A stretch of 64,000 nt of DNA from Vicia villosa (lineage: Eukaryota; Streptophyta; Magnoliopsida; Fabales; Fabaceae), in contig NW_026705238.1 in NCBI RefSeq assembly GCF_029867415.1, positions 638,501-702,500 on the forward strand. The letters are read 5' to 3'. The notes under the pieces were generated by a model. The model was not told where the DNA came from. It did not search any database and was given only the letters and a program-made list of their open reading frames with translations. The position numbers and the translations under genes were made by a program. Positions 1 to 10,345 of this stretch are shown piece by piece. Each line of letters opens with the position of its first letter. Position 1 is the stretch's first letter.

Positions 1-32
1 TAGAACATAAAATGTATGTTTGACCACATTAT

Positions 33-112
33 ATGTATCAGAGCCATATAGGCTGATATAATGTATCAGAGCAAATAATGTATCAGAGCCATAACATTAT
101 ATGTATCAGAGC
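33..112. repeat. Four copies of a 12-bp motif resembling a tRNA-Met primer site
   Basis: The 12-mer ATGTATCAGAGC occurs at 33-44, 61-72, 78-89 and 101-112. Its last nine bases match the core of the initiator tRNA-Met primer-binding site, but on the opposite strand to the PBS of this element. The rest of 1-590 is untranslated 3' sequence of the element, with scattered CTTCTGA motifs and no gene. Confidence 0.5.
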
Positions 113-590
113 AAATAGAATTTTGTCAAAACAGGATAGACAATATATTCAAATTCTATTATCAGTGCTTCTGATTCATTCTTCTTTCTTGCTTCTGATC
201 TCTGAAGCTTGACAGCACTCAGCTTGCTTCAGTTTCCAAGAGCTTATTCCTTTTACAGAATAACGCTTCTTATGGTTTTGCTTCTAGTGTTTGCTTCTGA
301 AGATTCACTTCACTTCTTTGTACCTGCAAAACACTTAAACCATATAGAACTTGCAGTTCTTGTTAGTTAATGCAACTGATTAAATCAAATCATTTATCAC
401 AGTATTTCTCCCCCTTTTTGTCATATCATCAAAAAATAGAAAAGATTCAGATGAATAGAACAGAACACATGGAGGAAGAAGATGATTTCATTAAGGTTCA
501 ACCAGAGGGAACAAAAGTACAGGATGAAAAAATCAGATGCACAGAAACAAAACAGATGCAAAGAAAAGAAAGAAACAACATAGACTCAAT

Positions 591-3029
591 CTAAGATGGC
601 CCTAGTCTTGACAAGATCTTGGCCAGCATCTGTTTAACATCGTTGTTGTGTCCTTCTTGCCTCTCAATGAAAGCATCATACTTCTCATTGAGTGAGCTTT
701 GCTCATCCTGTCTCCTCTGAATTTCTTCTAGAGTCCTTGCAAGACGAGAAGGTTCACCAGAGGAAGCTTCACCGCTTTCAACCACAGGAATGGCATGTAG
801 ATCTGCAGCTTCCATAGAAGTATCATTTGCTGGGATATCCTTAACAGGGTCTGATTCAGCAACATGATCTTCAGCATCTGCTTCTTGCATAGAAGCATCT
901 CCATACTCTGCAGCAGGAATTTCCGAGTCTCCATTTTCAAGTGCCTGAAGAATGGCAGCTAGATTCCTTGGAGCCGAAGGACCTTCAACTTCTGGTGGGT
1001 CAACAACTTCTGGAATGACCAAGTTTGGATCTTTCTCAGACGGATTTTCCCTCAGATAGTCAAAGAGAGTCTTGAAGTCTCCTAGCAGAACAGGATACTC
1101 AGGAATCCAGATAACCATGTCCCTGCATGGGTTTGCTTCCATTGCAGCAGCCAGTCTCAATACTTCCAATTCATCCACAAAGGGCTTCTCCTCAGCAGCA
1201 ACACAATTTCTGAGAGGATGGTAGTATATACCATTATCTTCCTCCAGAAGGTAACCAGGGTAACCAGGGGCAGCAGCCACTAGTCTTTTCTGAACTCCCA
1301 TTGCTTCTACTTGAAAATCCTTGCGAAATCTTCTCCAGAGATTTCTTGTAGAAACATCATCCAGACCATTTAGGAATGCATCCTTCAGAAGGTCTAGACT
1401 GCTAATCACCTCATGTCTGAAGAGTTCCAGGTATGTAGAAGGTTCAGGTTCAGGCGGATTGAAGGTGAATTTGTAGTCAGGATAGAGAAGACAGTAGGGT
1501 TGGGATTTTCTGGTAGGTAATGGATGAGATATAGAAGGTGGAGGTGCGGTGGTTGAGGAGGAGGGGATATCTGAGAGAATGATTGATGAGGTTGGAGTGT
1601 CAGATGGGATGGATTGAGGAGAGGGTGGAGTATTTGTAAAGGGAATTGGTGAGGGGAAATTATCAGAAGGAGTTGGTGGAAGAATGCTCAACGGTGTGGG
1701 GTTTAGAATGGGAGAGGAGAAGGATGATGGAGAAGGATTTTGTAAAGAGAAGTTTACTTTTGGTCCAGAAGGAGGTGATTGGGGAGAAGGTTTAGGGACA
1801 GAAGGAGGTGGAGTATAAACCTGCCTTGAAGATCTGGTTCTGTGTAGGGAGTCTCTGATCCTCTTATTTCTGTATTCAGAAGATCCCACCTTGTCAGGAT
1901 CATAGGTGACCCTTAACTTCTTGGTTCTTTCAGCCTCATCTTCTTCAGCCTTTCTTTTTAACCTCGCCTGTCGTTCCTTCTTATCCTTCTTCAGAATATC
2001 CTCTTTAGACGGAAGTACTCTGCCACGGATCCAAGCAGGATCAACATCTGATTGCTTCCTCACGCAATCTTCCAAGTAAAACTTGACAACTTGATCAAGT
2101 TCTTTATGAAACAGAGAGATGAACCCTTTAACAGCAATTCTTCTAGACAGAATGTCAGGAAAGCTTGTGCACATAACAGGTACATTCTTAATGACTTCCA
2201 GTCCGAACAGATCAACACCATTGAAGATGGGACCTTGAGTTACTCCAAGAAAATGCGAGGCATTACGATTTCTGATGGAGTCCACCACTTTGCTTTCAAT
2301 CAGAATGTCTGAAATCATCCTTCCGAAAGGAATGGTTGTTCTTGGAATATGAGGGTACTTCGCCCTTTCATCTTCTCTTGACTCAAAGATAGAGGTTTTC
2401 AGATTCTCAAATAGAATATGGGAGATGTTGATCTCTATCTTTTTGCCAATGCAGAAAAGAGTATACTTGTGAGTCGGACTGATGTAGGAGGAGCAGCGCA
2501 TCTTTTTTCTATGGTGAAGAGAACCCAGAATAATCTCAGCCCATACTTTATAAAAAGGCTTTAAGTTGCCCGTAAAAGCAGAGTCAGTTCCAACAACCGT
2601 AGAGATTTGTTTTTCAACTAAAGTCCAGTCAACAGTATGAGGTTGAAACTCAGACCAACCTTCTTTATCATCAAGATTGTACAGCTTTCTGATGAGTTTC
2701 TCAGTGATAGTCACTTCATGCCCTAGCACGAATGAGATGATGGCAGTTGGGGTAACTGTTGCATGTACCCAAAACTCCTTTACAAGTTCAGGATAAATTG
2801 GACCAACCAATCTATCAAGATATTTAGACCATCCTTGCTCAAAGATTCTTGCATCACACTGAAAGCCATTTGCCTTAAGGTTGTTGACGTCCACAGCCGA
2901 TTCACATAGAACTTCCAGTTCTTTCGTGGGTATTAAGCATGTTTTCAACGGAGCATCATTTTTGCTTAAACGGTTCTGTGTGGAAGTGATACTATCTTTA
3001 GAGATTGATGAACGAGAAGATGGATTCAT
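591..3029 (-). CDS. Putative plant transposon protein (Transposase_32-like) ORF of the copia element
   Basis: This 812-residue uninterrupted ORF starts at an ATG at 3029. The N-terminal third (about residues 55-330) resembles the domain labelled 'putative plant transposon protein' in legume retroelement annotations, with blocks such as FEQGWSKYLDRLVGPIYPEL. A basic stretch (about 345-400) follows, then a Pro/Ser-rich linker (about 405-520), and a helical, acidic C-terminus ending in a probable coiled coil. No enzymatic motif is visible. It lies downstream of gag on the same strand, where pol or an env-like ORF would normally be. Its role is unknown. The lack of stops suggests recent constraint or recent insertion. 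Confidence 0.7.
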   Translation of the reverse strand: MNPSSRSSISKDSITSTQNRLSKNDAPLKTCLIPTKELEVLCESAVDVNNLKANGFQCDARIFEQGWSKYLDRLVGPIYPELVKEFWVHATVTPTAIISFVLGHEVTITEKLIRKLYNLDDKEGWSEFQPHTVDWTLVEKQISTVVGTDSAFTGNLKPFYKVWAEIILGSLHHRKKMRCSSYISPTHKYTLFCIGKKIEINISHILFENLKTSIFESREDERAKYPHIPRTTIPFGRMISDILIESKVVDSIRNRNASHFLGVTQGPIFNGVDLFGLEVIKNVPVMCTSFPDILSRRIAVKGFISLFHKELDQVVKFYLEDCVRKQSDVDPAWIRGRVLPSKEDILKKDKKERQARLKRKAEEDEAERTKKLRVTYDPDKVGSSEYRNKRIRDSLHRTRSSRQVYTPPPSVPKPSPQSPPSGPKVNFSLQNPSPSSFSSPILNPTPLSILPPTPSDNFPSPIPFTNTPPSPQSIPSDTPTSSIILSDIPSSSTTAPPPSISHPLPTRKSQPYCLLYPDYKFTFNPPEPEPSTYLELFRHEVISSLDLLKDAFLNGLDDVSTRNLWRRFRKDFQVEAMGVQKRLVAAAPGYPGYLLEEDNGIYYHPLRNCVAAEEKPFVDELEVLRLAAAMEANPCRDMVIWIPEYPVLLGDFKTLFDYLRENPSEKDPNLVIPEVVDPPEVEGPSAPRNLAAILQALENGDSEIPAAEYGDASMQEADAEDHVAESDPVKDIPANDTSMEAADLHAIPVVESGEASSGEPSRLARTLEEIQRRQDEQSSLNEKYDAFIERQEGHNNDVKQMLAKILSRLGPS

Positions 3030-3744
3030 TATGATAATGCTTTGAGATCAAATCAAGAACTAGGGTTTGAAGAGAGATGCAACAAGGTGAATGCACAAAA
3101 GAGAGAGAAAGAGAGAAAAAGTGGGAATGAAGATGAAGCGGGTTATTTAAAAGATTTAAAAAGAAATCATTATGCATTTAATGAGAAATGACATTAGGAG
3201 AGAGAATACAGTAAATGAAATGATTTAATACAGTTACCTAGGTCGGCGTCTTTTCAACTGCACGCTTTGTACTAACCGTACAGATACGTCTTCATCATCA
3301 GATAATAGATGACAGCTGTAAATATCAGAGAGATTTTACGCCTTCAGATTCTGATCACTGCTTCTGAGTTGATCAGGTTTCTCTTCTGAAAATACTCCTT
3401 CTGAAGTGTGTTGATATAAGTCTGAATGATCTTCTGATCCATTACTTCTGATATACACAGCTTCTGGAGGTTTACTTCTTTGTTCTGCAGCTTCTGATAA
3501 GACAAAACTGTATCTGCAGAAATTCTTAAGCTCTTTGTTTCATTAGAAACAAGTTTATCATCAAAACAGATGTTTATTGATTTGTCCACAATCAATGTTT
3601 CAATGTTGTATATTCTGTAGCATTTAGAGCATTCAGAATAATCAAGAATGAAACATCAATGCTTTAGAGACAAACAAAACAGATGGTTCCAAGACTAATA
3701 AACTTTCTTTTCTGAAATCCTACAAACATAGTTTCTTCAAAGAT
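3030..3744 (-). other. Spacer between gag and the second ORF of the copia element
   Basis: No convincing gene is present. It contains repeated CTTCTGA-type motifs like those in the LTR and AT-rich sequence just upstream of the second ORF. It could hold a leader or splice signals for the downstream ORF, but nothing specific can be named. Confidence 0.4.
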
Positions 3745-5664
3745 TTAAGAACCAGAACTTGAAAAACAATCTTTCTTCCCTTCAAGTGTTGAGACCAACA
3801 TGAATCCAGGTGTCATGTCATGTTGAATGTTGTCTTCTTTGTTATCAAGAGAATCTGCAAAAGAAATAATCTTTTTCTTTGGTACCCACATCTTCTTGGG
3901 TCCTTTCTTGTTAGATTTTCTCAAGTTCTGATTGAACTTGGGTTTTACATTATAAGCAATAGGAGGAACAGCATGATAATTCTTAATGTGAGTTTCATGA
4001 TATTTCCTAGGTTGTGTCACATGCTTCTTAGTGTGTGTAATGTGAAAACTTTGTGCATGTGAAGTGTGCCTAATATCATGTGAGTGGCCATACTTGAACT
4101 GATCATACAATGGCTTGTATGTGATTTTCATCTCATCAACAGGTTCAAGTTTGTATGGGATTTCACCCTCAAAACCAATGCCGACTCTTTTGTTTCCAGA
4201 CACAGCATATATCATAGAAGCTAGCTGACTTCTGCCAATACTTCTAGATAAGAACTTCCTGAAACTTAAATCATATTCTTTCAGAATATGGTTTAGACTA
4301 GGAGTGGATTTTTCTGAATTAGAAGGAGATCCAACATTATTGGATAATTTTAAAAGTTTTTCTTTTAATTCAGAATTCTCCAACTCAAGCTTCTTTGTTT
4401 CAAATTCAAATTGCTTTTTCAGCTTTTTGTATTTGGGACTGATCTGAGACTTGAGTTCCAGAAGTTCAGTTAGACCGGAAACTAACTCATCTCTAGTAAG
4501 TTCAGAAAATACCTCTTCAGAATCTGATTCTGATGTAGATTCTGATCCGTCATCTTCTGTCGCCATCAGCGCACAGTTGGCCTGCTCATCTTCTGAATCA
4601 TCTTCTGACTCATCCCAGGTTGCCATAAGACCTTTCTTCTTATGAAACTTTTTCTTGGGACTTTCCTTCTGAAGATTTGGACATTCATTTTTGTAGTGTC
4701 CAGGCTCATTGCATTCATAGCACATGACCTTCTTCTTGTCAAATCTTCTTTCATCAGAAGATTCTCCACGTTCAAATTTCCTTGAACTTCTGAAGCCTCT
4801 GAACTTCCTTTGCTTGGTCTTCCAGAGTTGATTTAGCCTTCTGGAGATCAGGGACAGTTCATCTTCTTCTTCAGATTCTGATTCTTCAGGATCTTCTTCT
4901 CTAGCCTGAAAAGCGTTAGTGCATTTCTTGATATTTGATTTTAATGCAATAGACTTACCTTTCTTTTGAGGCTCATTTGCATCCAGCTCAATCTCATGGC
5001 TTCTCAAGGCACTGATCAGCTCTTCCAGAGAAACTTCATTCAGATTCTTTGCAATCTTGAATGCAGTCACCATAGGACCCCATCTTCTGGGTAAGCTTCT
5101 GATGATCTTCTTTACATGATCAGCCTTGGTGTATCCTTTGTCAAGAACTCTCAATCCAGCAGTCAGAGTTTGAAATCTCGAAAACATCTTTTCAATGTCT
5201 TCATCATCCTCCATCTTGAAGGCTTCATACTTCTGGATTAAGGCTAGAGCTTTAGTCTCCTTGACTTGAGCATTTCCTTCATGAGTCATTTTCAAGGACT
5301 CATATATGTCATAGGCCGTTTCCCTGTTAGATATCTTCTCATACTCAGCATGAGAGATAGCATTCAGCAAAACAGTTCTGCATTTATGATGATTCCTGAA
5401 AAGCTTCTTTTGATCATCATTCATTTCTTGCCTTGACAGCTTTGCGCCACTGGCATTTACTGGATGTTTGTAACCATCCATCAGAAGATCCCATAGATCA
5501 CCATCTAGACCCAGAAAGTAACTTTCCAGTTTATCTTTCCAGTATTCAAAGTTTTCACCATCAAATACCGGCGGTCTAGTATAACCATTGTTACCGTTGT
5601 ATTGCTCAGCAGAGCCAGATGTAGATGCAGGTGTAGGTGTAGACTTTTCACTTTCATCAACCAT
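3745..5664 (-). CDS. Copia gag polyprotein (UBN2 type with zinc knuckle)
   Basis: This 639-residue ORF encodes the structural capsid/nucleocapsid protein. Residues about 35-235 form a UBN2/retrotran_gag region (FDGENFEYWKDKLESYF near residue 35). A CCHC zinc knuckle, CYECNEPGHYKNEC, lies at about 315-328, flanked by Lys/Arg- and Glu/Ser-rich segments. A coiled-coil-like segment follows at about 400-440. The ORF ends with its own stop and does not run into the protease, so it is a gag-only product. The start is the ATG at 5664, about 70 bases after the primer-binding site. Gag is intact while pol is absent, which fits an element mobilised in trans. Confidence 0.85.
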   Translation of the reverse strand: MVDESEKSTPTPASTSGSAEQYNGNNGYTRPPVFDGENFEYWKDKLESYFLGLDGDLWDLLMDGYKHPVNASGAKLSRQEMNDDQKKLFRNHHKCRTVLLNAISHAEYEKISNRETAYDIYESLKMTHEGNAQVKETKALALIQKYEAFKMEDDEDIEKMFSRFQTLTAGLRVLDKGYTKADHVKKIIRSLPRRWGPMVTAFKIAKNLNEVSLEELISALRSHEIELDANEPQKKGKSIALKSNIKKCTNAFQAREEDPEESESEEEDELSLISRRLNQLWKTKQRKFRGFRSSRKFERGESSDERRFDKKKVMCYECNEPGHYKNECPNLQKESPKKKFHKKKGLMATWDESEDDSEDEQANCALMATEDDGSESTSESDSEEVFSELTRDELVSGLTELLELKSQISPKYKKLKKQFEFETKKLELENSELKEKLLKLSNNVGSPSNSEKSTPSLNHILKEYDLSFRKFLSRSIGRSQLASMIYAVSGNKRVGIGFEGEIPYKLEPVDEMKITYKPLYDQFKYGHSHDIRHTSHAQSFHITHTKKHVTQPRKYHETHIKNYHAVPPIAYNVKPKFNQNLRKSNKKGPKKMWVPKKKIISFADSLDNKEDNIQHDMTPGFMLVSTLEGKKDCFSSSGS

Positions 5665-5734
5665 CTTTTACTGAAGCGTTTTTCTCTTCCTGAATCTTTT
5701 CTAAACACGGTTAAGTGCTTGCACCTTAGAACCA

Positions 5735-5747
5735 GGCTCTGATACCA
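5735..5747 (-). promoter_or_regulatory. Primer-binding site, initiator tRNA-Met
   Basis: On the minus strand TGGTATCAGAGCC begins two bases after the LTR end. This matches the 3' end of plant initiator tRNA-Met and fixes the orientation of the element. Confidence 0.9.
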
Positions 5748-5749
5748 AT

Positions 5750-6994
5750 TGAAGGATAGAAAAACACTTAGAAAGGGGGGGATTGAATAAGTGTGACTTT
5801 AAATCTTGGACGATAAAAATAAATTGCACAATTATTTTTATCCTGGTTCGCTGTTAACGAAGCTACTCCAGTCCACCCCCGCAGAGATGATTTACCTCAA
5901 CTGAGGATTTAATCCACTAATCGCACGGATTACAATGGTTCTCCACTTAGTCCGCAACTAAGTCTTCCAGAGTCTTCTGATCACAACTTGATCACTCCAG
6001 GAACAACTGCTTAGTTCACTCCTAAGACTTTTCTAGAGTCTACTGATCAACACGATCACTCTAGGCTTAGTTCACTCCTAAGACTTTCTCTAGAGTATTC
6101 TGATCAACCTGATCACTCTAGTTACAAACTGCTCAGCCAACTGCCAAGACTTCCTAGAGTATACTGATCAACACGATCACTCTAGTTCCTTACAACTTAA
6201 TGTAATCAATTCAAGAGTTTACAAGTGCTTCTTAAAAGCGATAATCACAACTGTGATATTTCTCTTACAGTTTAAGCTTAATCTCACTAAAATATTACAA
6301 CAGCAATGTAGTGAGTTGATGAAGATTCTGAGCTTTGATTGAACAGCGTTTCAGCAAGTTAATTTGAATTGTCTTTGTTCAGGATCGTTAACCTTGCTTC
6401 TCATCAGAACTTCATATTTATAGGCGTTGAGAAGATGACCGTTGAGTGCATTTAATGCTTTGCGTGTTCCGTACAGCATTGCATTTAATGTTATACGCTT
6501 TTGTCAACTACCTCAAGCCTTGTTCACGCTGTGTCTACTGACGTTGCCTTTAGTAGCTATAACGTTCCTTTTGTCAGTCAGCGTAGTCTGCCACGTGTAC
6601 TTCCTTCTGATCTGATGTTTGTGAATACGACGTTTGAATATCATCAGAGTCAAACAGCTTGGTGCATAGCATCTTCTGATCTTGAGGTGCTTCTGAGCGT
6701 GATACCATCTTCTGGTCTTCAGTGCTTCTGATCTCATGTTCTTCTGATGCTTCCATAGACCCATGTTCTGATTCTGCTTCGACCATCTTCTGATGTCTTG
6801 CCAGACCATGTTCTGATGTTGCATGCTGAACCATTTGAGACACAACTTCTGAGCGCTGAATTATGCGTACTCTTTATATATTTCCTGAAAGGGAAATTGC
6901 ATTTGATTAGAGTACCATATTATCTTAAGCAAAATTCATATTATTGTTATCATCAAAACTAAGATAATTGATAAGAACAAATCTTGTTCTAACA
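5750..6994 (-). repeat. 5' LTR of the SIRE/Maximus-like element
   Basis: The LTR is about 1245 bp with TG...CA ends; on the minus strand it starts TGTTAGAACAAGATTTG and ends next to the primer-binding site. It contains three or four imperfect repeats of a roughly 55-60 bp unit with CTGATCAAC...GATCACTCTAG (about 5960-6190), and many CTTCTGA motifs near 6600-6850. The base block just outside, GGAAC (6995-6999), is the expected target duplication, but the partner copy is off the window. Confidence 0.85.
6415..6423 (-). promoter_or_regulatory. TATA box of the LTR promoter
   Basis: The minus strand reads CCTATAAATATG inside the LTR, at a position suited to start transcription in the middle of the LTR. 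Confidence 0.55.
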
Positions 6995-8068
6995 GGAACA
7001 AGAAGATCGACTCCTACTTAGTCGAATTAGGATTTGTAAAATGCAAATCTGAGTATGGTGTCTATGTTCAGGTGGTAGCACAAGATATAACAATCATCTA
7101 CTTGTATGTTGATGACTTGTTAGTAATTGGAAATAGCTTAGAGAACTTGTCGAAGTTCAAAGAGCTGATGATGATGAAAGAATTTGAAATTTCGGATCTG
7201 GAAAAATTGTCTTATTTCCTAGGCATGGAATTTCAAGTGTCGAAGCAAGGTATGGTGCTACATCAAAGGAAGTATGTCAAAGAGATTCTCAAGAGGTTCA
7301 AAATGGAAGATTTGAATCCCGCCTCTTCACCCGTCGAACCAAATGTGAAGTTGGAGAAGCATGAAGAGGAAGACAAAGTTGATGCAAGTTTGTTCAAACA
7401 AATTATTGGATCTCTGAGGTATGTGTGCAACAGTCGACCTGATATAGGTTTCACTATTGAATTAGTAAGCAGATATATGAGTGAACCAAGGGTGTCACAT
7501 ATGAAGGTTGCAAGAAGAATCCTGAGATATTTGAAAGGATCAATAAATTGTGGAATATTATTTCGACAGGACTCTAAAGGAAAAGAAGAAATAGTAAATT
7601 TTTTCAGATACTGATTGGTGTGGAGATAAGGAAAATCAAAGAAGCACAACTGGATATTTCTTTCAAGTATTTGGTGCTCCAATCTCACGGTGTTCATAGA
7701 AGCAACCTGTGGCAGTATTGCCTTCGTGTGAAGCTGAATATATAGTAGGATCCTATGCGGCATGTCAAGCAATTTGTATTAGAACTTTACTTGAAGAAAT
7801 GGAAGTCGAAGTGAAGAAACCATTTGTGTTGCAAATCGACAACAAGTCAGCCATAAATCTGGTGAAAAATCCAGTTCTGAATGAAAGAAATAAGCATATC
7901 GAAGCTAGATTTCACTTCTTAAAAGAGAAGGTGAATCGAGATGAACTTGAACTTAGGCATTGCTCAAGTGAAGCACAATTGGCTAACATATTCACCAAAG
8001 GATTGAAGATCGACAAATTCCTGAATTTGAGAAAGAAATTAGGAATAGTTCATTTTGACTATGACTAA
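6995..8068 (+). pseudogene. Degenerate copia pol remnant (reverse transcriptase and RNase H)
   Basis: Translation starts within a WNKKID-type motif of copia reverse transcriptase, with the Trp codon cut by the element to the left. It continues through the catalytic block YVDDLLVIG, the SRPDIGF block and RNase H motifs (CEAEY near 7729, then NPVLNERNKHIEARFHF). A frameshift near 7605 and an in-frame TAG near 7697 break the frame, so the fragment is dead. Everything upstream of the RT palm is missing because the SIRE-like element at 1-6994 landed there. The 3' LTR follows at about 8100. Confidence 0.88.
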
Positions 8069-8099
8069 CGTAGGTTCGACAACCTGGATTATGGGGGTG

Positions 8100-8292
8100 T
8101 GTTTAAATATTAGGTTTAATATTAAATATAATCCAAGTTGAGTAAACCTAAGCCCAATTAGGGTTGTATATAAATAATCATAGGTTGTATCCTTATTTGT
8201 ATAATTCAAGTGAATAATATAATTCTTGTTTCCTTTATTATTCTCGATTTCTCTCCTCACTAAAAGTGTCTCACACACTAACAAAACCCACA
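8100..8292 (+). repeat. 3' LTR of the copia remnant
   Basis: A purine-rich tract (ATTATGGGGGTG) precedes TGTTTAAATATTAGG, which begins a short LTR of about 190 bp. The LTR contains TATATAAATAATC, a plausible TATA box, and ends near ACAAAACCCACA. The ends are approximate because no second copy is visible. Bases 8293-8475 beyond it show nothing recognisable. Confidence 0.6.
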
Positions 8293-8581
8293 TGCTTGCT
8301 CGCACCATACTTCTTTGCATTGACTTAGGCAACTGATTTGACAGAACAAAATATTTCACACTGTTTAGAAATCAAAACTATGAATAACTTATATAGAAAT
8401 ATTGATACACCTCAATTAAGCGAAACGTCTTTTCATAGTCGCGGTGTCGTAAAATGCAGGTTGATTGGATTAATTGCTAAAATAATCTTTTTTTGAATAA
8501 GGTTATAATATATAGATAAAAAGAAAACGGTATAGAAAAAGAGATGGGGGATTATACCAAAACCCTCTCAACCCGATGTAA

Positions 8582-9502
8582 CTAGAAAAAAGGCATAACG
8601 AGCCTATTGTTTTCAAAATATGTCCTTAAAAATAAAGGAATAGAAGTAAAATGAGTAGAATCAGTCATTGATAAACCAAAATTAGCAAGGGCATCTGCAC
8701 AACTATTCCCTTCTCTAAAGATATGAGACACTACAAAATTCCAATGAGAAACTAAATGAATACAGTTAATCCATCTATTTCTAATAATCCAAGGAACACT
8801 AAACGGAGGGTTAAATGCTTTAACCACGGTCATTGAATCTGTTTCCAACCAAACCTTGCGCCAATTTTTTTTATGAGCGAACTCAATTGCTTCCACAACA
8901 CCCAAGAGTTCGGCAATGAGATAATTAGAAGTACCTAACAAAGATGCAAAAACACCAACAAAACAACCATCACAATCTCTAGCAAAACCCCCACAAGCTA
9001 ACGATATACGAGTAGCAGCACTGTCACAATTTATCTTAAACCATCCCCTCGGAGGGGGCTGCCATAACATCTTTCGAATATTTGGAGCTCTCGGAGGCCT
9101 GATACAAATCTTAAATTTTTTGAGAATCACAAATTTCTCCATACCAATATGCGAGTCAGTACTCACCGCATTCCTAGCAGAAGAAACAGTAGCCGAAATA
9201 GAAGAAATCGAAGATGAAAATGAAATAAAAGTATCATGAAATCTAACCATATTCTGAGCTTTCCAAATTGAGTTGATAAGACTAACAACCGAAACTTTGT
9301 TAACTATCTTGCACTGAACCGCACCATCTATATCCATTAACCTCCAAATGTCTAACAAACCCAAAATATCAAATGACATGTTCATCATATTTTCCAACCA
9401 TCTCCATATCTTCATCGTATACTGACACTCAAAAAACAAGTGAGTCTCTGTTTCCGCTTCCGAATTGCAAAGCGCGCAAATAGAAGGGAAAGAGAAGCTC
9501 AT
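8582..9502 (-). pseudogene. LINE zf-RVT and RNase H (RVT_3) C-terminal ORF
   Basis: This 306-residue open frame is the 3' part of the LINE polyprotein. Residues about 10-45 form the zf-RVT cysteine/histidine pattern (CALCNSEAETETHLFFEC). Residues about 150-290 form a plant-type RNase H (WFKINCDSA...ACGGFARD...ETDS...HIFREGNSCADALANFG), with the Asp/Glu/Asp acidic residues visible. It should remove RNA from the hybrid during target-primed reverse transcription. The open frame is unusually long for a truncated LINE, but the upstream RT is broken, so the protein is not made as part of an active element. Confidence 0.85.
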
Positions 9503-10345
9503 TCACTTCCATTGATTGTTGGTGGGTAACTTATGGTGAAGAAGTCTCCACATCATAAAAGATTTTGCCGGGGGAATCGAGCTACTCCAAATCATCTTCC
9601 ATCAATCCTTGCAAATACCCTTGCTACGCTTAAATTCATACGCCAACTTTAAAGATAACTCACTGTTGGCCGAATGCTTCCAACATCTCTTGTCCGGACG
9701 GATGTCAAAGGGGATGTGACAATTATTAATACGCACTTGCATAGAAAGGGGAATTGTCGTCGAAGACTTAGAAAAGTTCCAAAGACCATTTTCAATGTTA
9801 CTACTGACCGGGTTATCCACAATTAGCGTCGGAGCCTCATTATCGTAGCAAAAAGGAGAACTGCACCAATTATCGTACCATAAGCTAATGGAATTACCAT
9901 TACCAATACACTAAGAGGAGTTCTCAATGAAGGTTTTTATCTCGTGCTTAGCGCTAGACCAAATGGAAGAGAAAACATGATGATTGATGAAATTGTTGTT
10001 CCTAGTGACTCTGGCCCTGAGAAGAACAACCCAACAGTTAGAAGAATTGATAATATCCCAAGCAAGTTTTAAATTAAGGGCTTCATTAAGTTTGCTTATA
10101 GATCTAATACCCAAACCTCCTTCTTCAAAAGGCAAGCAAAGTTGATTCCAAGCCACTGTTATGACTTTACTGTCAGTTGTTTTCCCGCTCCAAATGAACC
10201 TTTTGATCGCCCTTTCAAGATCCCGAATGAGAGACATCGACCAAGCATAGAAAGACATGATATGAATAAGCATACCATGAATCGTACACTTAACCAACTC
10301 CACCCTACCGGCATACGATAGTAAGGAACCTTTCCAAGAAGCTAG

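Larger units (their letters stand above)
1..6994 (-). mobile_element. SIRE/Maximus-like Ty1-copia element, pol-less, left end outside window
   Basis: Read on the minus strand the order is 5' LTR (6994 to 5750), a primer-binding site matching initiator tRNA-Met, a 639-residue gag, then an 812-residue extra ORF. No protease, integrase, reverse transcriptase or RNase H is visible between gag and the second ORF, so this looks like a non-autonomous derivative that would need pol in trans. The 3' LTR should lie left of base 1 and is not seen. The element is inserted in the reverse transcriptase of an older copia remnant that starts at 6995. The lineage is inferred from the gag type, the LTR sequence and the tRNA primer. 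Confidence 0.8.

Noticed and set aside
3344..3595. 83-residue minus-strand ORF between gag and the second ORF
   Set aside because: It is made of CTTCTGA-rich sequence without domain similarity.
7263..7772. 169-residue minus-strand ORF
   Set aside because: It is antisense to copia reverse transcriptase, which explains the openness.
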